Origin: Shewanella sp. MTB7
GTDB taxonomy: Bacteria; Pseudomonadota; Gammaproteobacteria; Enterobacterales; Shewanellaceae
Direction: 5' to 3'
Length of the DNA: 64,000 nucleotides
Assembly (NCBI RefSeq): GCF_027571385.1
Contig: NZ_CP085636.1
Span: 2,108,001 to 2,172,000, forward strand
Positions within the stretch are counted from its first letter, which is position 1; every line of letters starts with the position of its first letter. The notes beneath the pieces are model-generated. The model was not told the origin of the DNA. It did not search any database and worked only from the letters and a program-made list of their open reading frames with translations. A program made the position numbers and the translations under genes. Of the stretch, positions 44,448-51,288 are shown one piece after another.

Positions 44448-46370
44448 TTATTGACAGGACTCCAAGTTAACAGCGTTAGGCTGATGAGTAAGTGTTAGTG
44501 TCCATTCGTGATGGCGAGTGATGATCTCAACACCTAGATAGATAAGTCCTTTGAGTTGGGTCATGAGTTCGTCGCCATAACGGTTAGTCTTGTATGCGCT
44601 TTCTCGCTGCTCTCTATATGCGCTTGCTAGCTTCAAATCACATGCGCTTTCTTGCTCGATGCAAGTGCTTGCTAACTTGTTTACAGGTTCGCTAGATGTG
44701 CTTTCATGCTCAGTGCATATCACGGGACATGTTTCGGCATTGCTTAGTGTTGGTGTGGCTTTGCTATCGATTTTGAACGTTAGATAGCTTTCGGCATTCT
44801 GTTGTTGAGGTTCGGCAATTTCGGGATCTTGATTCGGGGATATTCGGGACCCACTGTGCTGTGCATCCCTAGGTTCTATCTGGACTTCCCTGAAATTAGT
44901 GTGTTGCTGGTGTGCGGGTTGACGATTTCGTTTTTGAAGGTAGAGCGGTCTTACCGTTTGCTCGTTACGTTTACAAAATACGCCTCCCATAAGCGAGGTG
45001 TATTCATTCCAATCAGAGTTGTCTGCGGCCTGTCTAATTGCCTCGAATTCATCAAGGGATTGGTCTGTTTGAGGCGGCAGTCGCCTAAGCTCTCGCCACT
45101 GGGTGACACCAACACCGCCTATCTGTTGAAACTGGCGAATGCCCCAACATGAAGCCCACACTTTGATGCGGACTGCGGAAGTGACTGCTTCCTTACCGTA
45201 TGAATCATGCTCTATGCCTTTGCCGTCGATATTCTTTGAAACGTACTTCACCACATAGCCAGTGGCTGAACCTTTTTCGGGGTCGATATATTCGACCTTG
45301 AAACGACGCTGTTTAGCACCGTGTTCGTCTCCGTCTTCCTCTAAACAATATTGTTCGAAGGTATCGACTAAGGCTTGTTGCTGTTCAGTCGGAATGAAAA
45401 GTAATAGATGCCAATGAGGCGTTCCGTCATGGTGGGGTTCGGCAATGCGGAAACCAAACGGGACTATTTGATCTCGGTTAAGTGATGCCCTAATGCGCTG
45501 GAAAGTGCGATTAAGATAATCTTGGCCATCAAGTGGCGTTGCCCCGTTCCAGTTGGGGTTTTCATCCCCAGATTTCGCAAAACTGCGATGATACTTTGAT
45601 GGAGTGGTCATAGTAAGAAATAGGGCTGAATAGCCCATCTCTTTAGCGTGATCTTCAAAGCCACGGATGCGAACCATGAGTTCGGCTTTGCGAATAGCGG
45701 GATTAGAGACATTGAGCTTTGACAGTTCAGCCAAACTCATGCTGAAATCATCCTCATTGGTGGCTATGGTCTGTTCGAGTAACTGTTGATTACTTTGCCA
45801 CTGTTTCTTAAAACCGCTCACCGTTATGTCACTGGCATAGATCCCTTTGTGCTTGTTCACCAGATTCAACATGCGTGAGATGGTTTCTATCTGCCTGTTA
45901 TGCAGCTTTCTGAGTTTAGGCTTCCACCATGACTCATCATTTGCCCGTAACAGTACACCGCGCACTTTGGCGTGTTCGAGTTCCGTTAACGAGTCATGCT
46001 TTAGATTCATCAGAATCGTGTCAGACAGTTTAGGCGGGCTTATCTGATAACAGTGCATATAGTGAACCACAGCGTTATAGGTTTTTAGTAACCCTTGGCT
46101 GTGTTCACTGGCTGCAATCTTAATGCAACGCCTAGCATGTTGCTTGGCGTTGGCTTTATGATCCTTGTCCTCGATGTTGATGCTGTAAAAGCGGCTATCT
46201 TTCCCCAGTATTTGGGCGATAGACTTGGTTAGCTCTAATACCAAAAGATTGGCTTCTCTCCTTGTTGGCCTTTTCTTGTATAGGGCAAGAATCGCTTTTT
46301 TATGGGGTGAGGGCAGGCCATAAAGCTTTTGCTTAAGCCATGGCCTATCATGCTGATGAATTTCAGGCAT
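44448..46370 (-). CDS. Phage gpA-like HUH replication endonuclease
   Basis: The 640-residue protein resembles the replication initiator gpA of P2-like phages. The core has the metal-binding HUH motif H319-W-H321 (DGTPHWHLLLFIP) and a paired-tyrosine motif Y372-VVK-Y376 (GYVVKYVSKN), spaced four apart as in P2 gpA. Upstream lies FLTMTTPSKYHRSFAKSGDE, another family signature. It nicks the element origin and drives rolling-circle replication after excision. From about residue 540 the C terminus consists of degenerate repeats whose DNA could hold the origin, since the P2 origin lies inside gene A. It overlaps the upstream gene by 8 bases. Confidence 0.85.
   Translation of the reverse strand: MPEIHQHDRPWLKQKLYGLPSPHKKAILALYKKRPTRREANLLVLELTKSIAQILGKDSRFYSINIEDKDHKANAKQHARRCIKIAASEHSQGLLKTYNAVVHYMHCYQISPPKLSDTILMNLKHDSLTELEHAKVRGVLLRANDESWWKPKLRKLHNRQIETISRMLNLVNKHKGIYASDITVSGFKKQWQSNQQLLEQTIATNEDDFSMSLAELSKLNVSNPAIRKAELMVRIRGFEDHAKEMGYSALFLTMTTPSKYHRSFAKSGDENPNWNGATPLDGQDYLNRTFQRIRASLNRDQIVPFGFRIAEPHHDGTPHWHLLLFIPTEQQQALVDTFEQYCLEEDGDEHGAKQRRFKVEYIDPEKGSATGYVVKYVSKNIDGKGIEHDSYGKEAVTSAVRIKVWASCWGIRQFQQIGGVGVTQWRELRRLPPQTDQSLDEFEAIRQAADNSDWNEYTSLMGGVFCKRNEQTVRPLYLQKRNRQPAHQQHTNFREVQIEPRDAQHSGSRISPNQDPEIAEPQQQNAESYLTFKIDSKATPTLSNAETCPVICTEHESTSSEPVNKLASTCIEQESACDLKLASAYREQRESAYKTNRYGDELMTQLKGLIYLGVEIITRHHEWTLTLTHQPNAVNLESCQ
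44590..44720. repeat. Degenerate tandem repeats in the 3' part of the gpA-like gene
   Basis: On the reverse strand the blocks GAGCATGAAAGCACAT, GAGCAAGAAAGCGCAT and GAGCAGCGAGAAAGCGCAT alternate with TTAGCAAGCACTT and CTAGCAAGCGCAT. They translate to the repeated pattern ES(T/A)..LAS.Y/C...QESA. Unit length varies (about 45-55 bases). Confidence 0.6.
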
Positions 46371-46641
46371 GAGTGCCCCCTAGGTTTTTATTAAGCCAAG
46401 CTTTACCTCTTTGATTTAGACTGGCTCGCAACCAGTGGATCCCCGTTACGTAATGGGCTTGCTCTGCAATAAAGCCCTGCATTTTTAATCTAAACAGGGT
46501 GCGCTTTTGAAAGTGGCCGTTAAAGGTGTCGTATCCTGTCATCTTGCCTAAGTCAGCACACACTTCGATACAGACCTCAATACTGTTGTCTTTATCTAAC
46601 CACTCGATAAATTCAATTTGCTCTTTAGTGAGGGCGACCAT
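46363..46641 (-). CDS. Hypothetical protein of the integrated element
   Basis: The 92-residue protein (MVALTKEQIEFIEWLDKDNS...) is predicted soluble, with a possible winged-helix-like tail (YVTGIHWLRASLNQRGKAWLNKNL). The segment with GFIAEQAHYVTGIHWLRASLNQRG recalls small DNA-binding proteins with a beta-hairpin wing, but I cannot name a family. It sits in a tightly packed replication block: 1-base overlap with the membrane-protein gene before it and 8-base overlap with the replication endonuclease after it, so it may help replication or its control. Confidence 0.6.
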   Translation of the reverse strand: MVALTKEQIEFIEWLDKDNSIEVCIEVCADLGKMTGYDTFNGHFQKRTLFRLKMQGFIAEQAHYVTGIHWLRASLNQRGKAWLNKNLGGTHA

Positions 46642-47060
46642 TATTTGCCCCCTTCTTTTTTCGTTGCTTGCTGGCTATCGCCATGTTCCTTTACATAACC
46701 TAACGGGTCAGGTTTTCGTAACGGGGTAAGATCAGCAGATGGTTCGTTAACGAGTACCGATTTCGTTAACGGGTACATAGACTCAGGTTTAGGCGCTGTA
46801 CCCGTTAACGGGTACGGGGTGCCGTAATATGAACTAAATACCACTTTCGTAATTTGAATGTTTGCCTCAATCTTCCACAGTAGGGCAATGACAAGGATGT
46901 AAAAAATGCCATGCAGTATGTTCATAAACGCTCCCGTTAACGAAGTCCTTTCTTGACATAGTTTTTTCACCTTAAAGTAGTTCCAGATTATGTAACCGAG
47001 TATCACGCCATAACAGCAGCAGATGAACAGATAAGACCAAAAATCAGAGAGTGTGTTCAT
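46641..47060 (-). CDS. Small membrane protein of the element with internal duplication
   Basis: The open frame reaches 47090, but ATG 47060 follows a strong GGGAGGG ribosome site and gives 139 residues (MNTLSDFWSYLFICCCYGVI...). There are two hydrophobic helices at about residues 7-26 and 37-55. The remainder is a soluble tail with repeated YPLT units. A second copy of the ribosome site plus ATG (GGGAGCGTTTATGAACAT, start 46925) lies in frame and could produce a shorter form starting MNILHGIFYILV. Function is unknown; a link to the replication block is likely from position. Confidence 0.55.
   Translation of the reverse strand: MNTLSDFWSYLFICCCYGVILGYIIWNYFKVKKLCQERTSLTGAFMNILHGIFYILVIALLWKIEANIQITKVVFSSYYGTPYPLTGTAPKPESMYPLTKSVLVNEPSADLTPLRKPDPLGYVKEHGDSQQATKKEGGK
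46798..46815. repeat. Perfect 18-bp palindrome with related CGTTAACG motifs nearby
   Basis: GTACCCGTTAACGGGTAC is its own reverse complement. Near-copies lie to its left (CGTTAACGGGTAC at about 46764-46776 and CGTTAACGAGTAC at about 46745-46757), and CCCGTTAACG and CCCGTTAATG occur at about 46932 and 47066. It may be a binding site for a replication or regulatory protein of the element. Confidence 0.6.
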
Positions 47061-47229
47061 AAACCCTCCCGTTAATGAAGTTTTCAACATCGCTTTCGCG
47101 ATACATCACTCGACGGCCAACTTTGATAAAGTTAAGCGGGTAGCGGCCAGTACAGCGCCAGACAGATAAGGTTCCTATAGTGACGCCTAAGCAGTCAGAA
47201 ACCTGTGAGGGGGTAAGCAGTGTATTCAT
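47044..47229 (-). CDS. AlpA/excisionase-like helix-turn-helix regulator
   Basis: The 61-residue protein reads LLTPSQVSDCLGVTIGTLSVWRCTGRYPLNFIKVGRRVMYRESDVENFI. This is the MerR-like helix-turn-helix with a wing found in AlpA, excisionases and related DNA-binding subunits of integrated elements. It probably controls excision or transcription of the replication block. It is preceded by three 21-bp-phased repeats that could be its targets, and overlaps the next gene by 17 bases. Confidence 0.85.
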   Translation of the reverse strand: MNTLLTPSQVSDCLGVTIGTLSVWRCTGRYPLNFIKVGRRVMYRESDVENFINGRVYEHTL

Positions 47230-47298
47230 GATAACTCCGATAGATTTGTGTTCGTCGGAGTGAGATTACGATCAGATGGTTAATGTGTATTCACGTTA

Positions 47299-47356
47299 CA
47301 GGGTGTGAAAGTACTGCGAGAGGGTGTAAAAGTACCGTCACAGGGTGTGACGGTAT
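47299..47356. repeat. Three 16-bp repeats at exact 21-bp spacing upstream of the AlpA-like gene
   Basis: CAGGGTGTGAAAGTAC (47299), GAGGGTGTAAAAGTAC (47320) and CAGGGTGTGACGGTAT (47341) are direct repeats two helical turns apart. The last one is also the core of an inverted repeat with 10-bp arms (TACCGTCACA / TGTGACGGTA around GGG, 47333-47355). That hairpin lies just past the stop codon of the upstream gene, so it might in addition end its transcript. Confidence 0.75.
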
Positions 47357-47359
47357 AAA

Positions 47360-48481
47360 TTAAAGCCATTTATAATTGTGACCAGTAGCTATTAGGTTCT
47401 GTTTAAGCCTATTTTTAACTTCTTCGCTCGCTCTGAAGTAAACAGATTTTATATCGTTATCGTAGGCAGCTTGGCTGAAGCCTCGCTCTTTTGCTTTGTC
47501 ATACCATTCATGGCCTAAAGTGAACTCACCAGTTGAAAGGTAAATAGCACCAAGTAGTGTGCATGGTCTGAAACTCAATAAGGTGACTTTATGCGCTTCA
47601 TGGCCAAGGTCTATACCTCGGTCATATTCATGTAAATCTCGACAAACACCACCGTAAGTTGTCAGCAGTGCCGATTTTAGCTTTTTATCCTTTTTGGCTT
47701 CTTTAAATGGATATACTTCATCTAGTGTTTTCTTGATCTTCTTTAATTCACGCGCCTTTCTGTAAGATGCGCTGGCATTAACAAGCTCCCAAAGTTGGTT
47801 TTTCTGTTTCCAGTTCTGGAAATGTTGGTGGGCTAATTGTATGTGGTATTGCCTCTCGACTAACTGATTTGAGAAACCTCTTTCATTTAGCCACGTCATG
47901 TCATCAGGGGTGATTGATTTCTTACGGAGCTGAGTAAGAAGAATATCTACCCGTGAGTTTTTCTGGATATCAAAAATCTCGAAATCTTCAAAACTAACTC
48001 GACTTGCACTATAGACTTCCTTTTCTGCTCTAAGCTGTTTCTGTAAAGCTTCGGCTTTAGTTTTTCGCTCTTCTAACAGTTTCTTTTGTTGCTCAAAGAT
48101 CGCTTGTTGTTTACGAGTCTCAATTTCATCAAGCTTGCTTTGATATTGTGAGATAACCAAATTAACAACAGCTTGATTTGACTCTTTTGATAACTCAGTT
48201 TGGTACGTAGCAAGCCTTTTCTTTACTTCGACTTTAAGTTTGAGACCATTTGTGAGTAAACTTTCTAGCTTATCTCTCACACTCGTTTTCGAGGTTACGG
48301 TTTTGAATAAGTGTTGAGAGGTAGAGCCTAAAGCTATCGAGAGTATTTGAATATCAGATTCGGATACACAGATATCCTGCTTACTTAACATTTTACTAAA
48401 TAGCTGAATGTAACGACTGTGTATAGGGTAAAGCCCTTTAGGGAATAGCATTTGAACTTGAGACACTTTTTTAGTCATCAC
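47360..48481 (-). CDS. Hypothetical protein of the element, coiled coil plus TPR-like end
   Basis: The 373-residue protein has a helical N terminus, a highly charged coiled coil at about residues 100-165 (QAIFEQQKKLLEERKTKAEALQKQLRAEKEVY), and a C-terminal part with TPR-like pattern (LHEYDRGIDLGHEAHKV, FTLGHEWYDKAKERGFSQAAYDND). No catalytic motif is visible. It follows the 313-residue gene by 16 bases and is probably in the same unit. It may be a scaffold or regulatory protein; function unknown. Confidence 0.6.
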   Translation of the reverse strand: MMTKKVSQVQMLFPKGLYPIHSRYIQLFSKMLSKQDICVSESDIQILSIALGSTSQHLFKTVTSKTSVRDKLESLLTNGLKLKVEVKKRLATYQTELSKESNQAVVNLVISQYQSKLDEIETRKQQAIFEQQKKLLEERKTKAEALQKQLRAEKEVYSASRVSFEDFEIFDIQKNSRVDILLTQLRKKSITPDDMTWLNERGFSNQLVERQYHIQLAHQHFQNWKQKNQLWELVNASASYRKARELKKIKKTLDEVYPFKEAKKDKKLKSALLTTYGGVCRDLHEYDRGIDLGHEAHKVTLLSFRPCTLLGAIYLSTGEFTLGHEWYDKAKERGFSQAAYDNDIKSVYFRASEEVKNRLKQNLIATGHNYKWL

Positions 48482-48497
48482 TGATAAATATCCATTT

Positions 48498-49439
48498 TCA
48501 TAATTGTGATTTCTTGTGTTTGCTCAACCAAGAGTTAATTGTTTTGGTCGCTTGATAAGCTGTAGAGAATGAATACCCTATAGTCTGTGCATATTCCATA
48601 ACTTGTTCTGCTATCAGTTGCGCTGCTTGATGTGGGGTCGCGTAATTTCTTTGGCTATAAAGCTGTATAGCGTAGGCGTTTACTTTATCTCTTTTCTCAT
48701 ATCTCTTATTTCTACCTGATTTCCCTGCTTTGGAAGAGTTTTCAATAACGCCTTTCTGCTTAGTGATCTCTGTCTGTAGCTTTTGGTAGTCTTGATTAGC
48801 ATCAATGAACTGACGTTGAGTGAAGAGGTTGAATAGCAACTTGGCAGGTTTTGTCATGCCAGCTAACTGACAGGCGATTGCGGCATGGATAATTTCAGCA
48901 CTCTCTTCTGATATGTCATCAGCTAGCGTTGAAAAGGCTAACTGCTCCTCTTGGGGGAAAGCGTCTTTCAGTGTTGCAGCATTGGCAAACAGTCTAATCT
49001 CTTCAATATCGTCACAAGGTTCAGAATCTGCCAAAGAGTCAAACATGAGATTAAATATAGCGGCAGCTTCTTGTTGCTCTGATTCCAGTATTGGCTGGCT
49101 AGCGTCAACTTTTGCTAATTCCTTAGCAAGTGTTTCCTCTGTTGTGTCTTCGGGTAATAACTGTCTAACTTGTGAGTCAGTTTGAGTGAGCGAGTCAAAC
49201 TTCTGAAAGGTATCTATGAACTGTTGTTTGAACTCTTGTTTGGGCTCTTGCTTAAGCTCTGGGTTTGGATTCTCGGTAGAGTCGAGTAGGGCGGCTAATT
49301 GTTGTCGTGCCGCTTCGGGCATTTCAGGGATGAGTCGTGCCAGTTCAGTTTGGAGATCTGCTTCTTTGGGCTTTGGTTTAAGTTCTGGTTTCAGTTCTGA
49401 GCTGACTTTTGAAGTGTTGACCGATTTTTGAGTGCTCAT
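48498..49439 (-). CDS. Hypothetical acidic protein of the element
   Basis: The 313-residue protein has a low-complexity N terminus rich in Pro, Glu, Lys and Gln (SELKPELKPKPKEADLQTELA, PNPELKQEPKQEFKQQF). An acidic helical middle follows. The basic C-terminal third (NKRYEKRDKVNAYAIQLYSQRNYATPHQAAQLIAEQ) contains a helix-turn-helix-like stretch (SFSTAYQATKTINSWLSKHKK). It is the first gene of the reverse-strand run and lies next to the tRNA-proximal end. It may bind DNA. I cannot assign a family. Confidence 0.6.
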   Translation of the reverse strand: MSTQKSVNTSKVSSELKPELKPKPKEADLQTELARLIPEMPEAARQQLAALLDSTENPNPELKQEPKQEFKQQFIDTFQKFDSLTQTDSQVRQLLPEDTTEETLAKELAKVDASQPILESEQQEAAAIFNLMFDSLADSEPCDDIEEIRLFANAATLKDAFPQEEQLAFSTLADDISEESAEIIHAAIACQLAGMTKPAKLLFNLFTQRQFIDANQDYQKLQTEITKQKGVIENSSKAGKSGRNKRYEKRDKVNAYAIQLYSQRNYATPHQAAQLIAEQVMEYAQTIGYSFSTAYQATKTINSWLSKHKKSQL

Positions 49440-49576
49440 TAAATACGACTTCCATGTTATCTCGTAAAGAGAAAACTATTAGAAATGGAGCGATTTGTCT
49501 ATAACTGAGTTTAATGCAGTAAAACGAGGGTTATTTGAAATGCTTATAAATAAAAGTGCTAAAAAAGCACATTCCT

Positions 49577-49598
49577 GTGGTGATACAGGGGTGACTCA
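49577..49598 (+). repeat. Integrase arm-type repeat, right copy
   Basis: This segment starts GTGGTGATACAGGGGTGA and matches 38450-38471 at 20 of 22 positions in the same orientation. It lies 54 bases inside the tRNA-proximal attachment repeat. Confidence 0.6.
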
Positions 49599-49651
49599 AG
49601 ATTGTTAATAAAATGTTAACCCGTTGAATCTAATAGGAAAATAGGCCTATT

Positions 49652-49666
49652 TGGTCTCCCCACAGG
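49652..49666. repeat. tRNA-proximal attachment-site repeat (att core)
   Basis: TGGTCTCCCCACAGG comprises the last 13 bases of the tRNA-Arg gene plus two bases beyond. It is identical to 38309-38323 and keeps the tRNA intact after integration. Confidence 0.85.
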
Positions 49667-49729
49667 GACTCGAACCCCGATCGATCGCTTAGGAGGCGAC
49701 TGCTCTATCCTGTTGAGCTATGGAGAGAC
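49654..49729 (-). tRNA. tRNA-Arg (anticodon CCU)
   Basis: On the reverse strand the sequence folds into a standard cloverleaf: acceptor arms GTCTCTC / GGGAGAC (one T-G pair), D arm AGCTCAACAGGATAGAGC, anticodon stem GTCGC / GCGAT with loop CTCCTAA (anticodon CCT), and T arm CGGGGTTCGAGTCCCTG. CCA is not encoded. It decodes the rare AGG codon and serves as the integration site of the element. Confidence 0.95.
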
Positions 49730-49872
49730 GGGAGTGATTATACTGGTTTTTTCCTCGATGAAAAGCCTTTAAATTTAGTTGCTTATTTCTTATTCAAAAG
49801 CTTCGTTTGTTGGTCATCGTTAATCGTTAGCTAGGCGTTGATTAAATCAGCAAACCGTTTGCTTGTCTGTGG

Positions 49873-51039
49873 TCAAATTTTTATCGCGATATCATTAACC
49901 TGAACATTATAGGCTGCTTTCTGATCTACAAGAACAGCGGTGGCGGTATCTTGGGTGACTTGATCTATTTTGACTGTGGCTCGGCTTTTGCCGACGACTG
50001 CGCGCATCTTGTCAAAACGGTCGGGAAAGTTTTCTTGCAGGACTAACTGGAAGGAGTCACCAACACGTATGCCATGGCGCCGGCCTAGGTTGATTATCAG
50101 CCGGTCATGTTGTTTGGCGACTATCTGACCAAGAATGGGGCGACAGCTTAAACTACGATCTATATCTTGAATGGCTTGAAGTAGTACTTTATCAATATTA
50201 TTCCCATAGGCAGAGTTCCAGAATCGGTTTTGGTTTGAAGGCACGGTCTCTTGGCGTTTAAACTCCCACGGCGCTGATGAGGTGTAATCTTGGCTCCAGA
50301 TCTGTTCGCCACTTATACCATGGTATAGGGAAAGTCTGAGTTGAAATTGTCGGATAGGATCACTGCTCCAGAGTCCCAACATGTGATTTTCTGCTGGATC
50401 TGTTGAGATATCGATAATTTCAGGTAGCAGCACGTATTGGCTATCGGTTATTTCGCTGAGCCAACTAGGAAGTCGATACCCTCTGATATCGACTAAGGCT
50501 TGTTCTATATCTAATCGCTCGTTTGCATGTAAGTGAGGGAAACTACTGTTTGATGCTTGAGTCAATGTATCGCTAATGCGTACAGACAGTGCTTTTTCAA
50601 AGAAGCCGATGTTGCCGTAACGTAACTGGGTTCTGTCGTTAATCAAGGATTGGGGGACGAGGATAGCAGCTTTTAGCGACTGACTTTCACACTGGGCCTG
50701 ATGTGAACTAGCGCCTATTACATCGACTCTGATCATGACGGTCAGTTTATCGCCTTCAATCAGTTCGTTGATTAACTCTACTTTAGCGGCTTGAGATTGC
50801 TGCTTTATTGAGAAACTGTCTTGGGTTAACTGGCCATTATTAACCGTTTGTGTGCTGGTAAAGCTGGCTCCATTTTGCAATGTTGCATAGGTAAGAGCCT
50901 GATGAATGGCATCTTCACGAGCTTTGGTCACATTGCCATCGACGATATTCGACTCTCCTTTGACCACGACCCAGGCCCCGATTGCTAACTGCGAATAGAG
51001 AGAGAGACAGGTAAGGAGAAGCAAGGCTACAAATTTCAT
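49873..51039 (-). CDS. flgT: Flagellar H-ring protein FlgT
   Basis: The 388-residue protein has a Sec signal peptide (about residues 1-22, ending AIGA). A flagellar assembly FlgT N-terminal domain follows (WVVVKGESNIVDGNVTKAREDAIHQALTYA). The middle domain contains FEKALSVRISDTLTQASN, and the C terminus is SH3-like (IVAKQHDRLIINLGRRHGIRVGDSFQLV). In Vibrio FlgT builds the H ring around the basal body of the sheathed, Na+-driven polar flagellum, together with FlgO and FlgP. A sigma-54-type promoter lies about 85 bases upstream of the start. Confidence 0.92.
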   Translation of the reverse strand: MKFVALLLLTCLSLYSQLAIGAWVVVKGESNIVDGNVTKAREDAIHQALTYATLQNGASFTSTQTVNNGQLTQDSFSIKQQSQAAKVELINELIEGDKLTVMIRVDVIGASSHQAQCESQSLKAAILVPQSLINDRTQLRYGNIGFFEKALSVRISDTLTQASNSSFPHLHANERLDIEQALVDIRGYRLPSWLSEITDSQYVLLPEIIDISTDPAENHMLGLWSSDPIRQFQLRLSLYHGISGEQIWSQDYTSSAPWEFKRQETVPSNQNRFWNSAYGNNIDKVLLQAIQDIDRSLSCRPILGQIVAKQHDRLIINLGRRHGIRVGDSFQLVLQENFPDRFDKMRAVVGKSRATVKIDQVTQDTATAVLVDQKAAYNVQVNDIAIKI

Positions 51040-51135
51040 CTTTTATCCATTTATCCTTGTAGATGCAGTGTTAATGTATCTATCGACATAAAAATGACAG
51101 TTGATTCACTGATAATAAGTTATAGAGAGTATTAA

Positions 51136-51150
51136 GCAATAAATGTGCCT
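51136..51150 (-). promoter_or_regulatory. Sigma-54-type promoter of flgT
   Basis: On the reverse strand AGGCAC-ATTTA-TTGC matches the -24/-12 consensus TGGCAC-N5-TTGC at all but the first base. It lies 97 bases upstream of the flgT start. Confidence 0.65.
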
Positions 51151-51288
51151 TTATGGAGTCATTACGTTCTTGAAAAACACCGCGAGTCTAAGTGGGCTGA
51201 TTAGATATTCATAGCAAGTTGAATCATGCACATGAAACAACTGAGGGGACGCTAAGTTCAACTCTGCATTGAACTTAGCAAGTGAAGG

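Larger units (their letters stand above)
38309..49666. mobile_element. Integrated element in tRNA-Arg(CCU), about 11.4 kb
   Basis: The bounds are the 15-bp direct repeat at 38309-38323 and at the 3' end of tRNA-Arg (49652-49666). Contents: tyrosine integrase (distal to the tRNA), candidate ncRNA, two reverse transcriptases with a SLATT protein, an unknown gene, a gpA-like HUH replication endonuclease, three small genes including an AlpA-like regulator, and two further unknown genes. There are no capsid, tail, portal, terminase or conjugation genes. It therefore looks like a satellite-like or rolling-circle integrative element that borrows its transfer. Similar 20/22-bp direct repeats lie just inside both ends. 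Confidence 0.88.
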
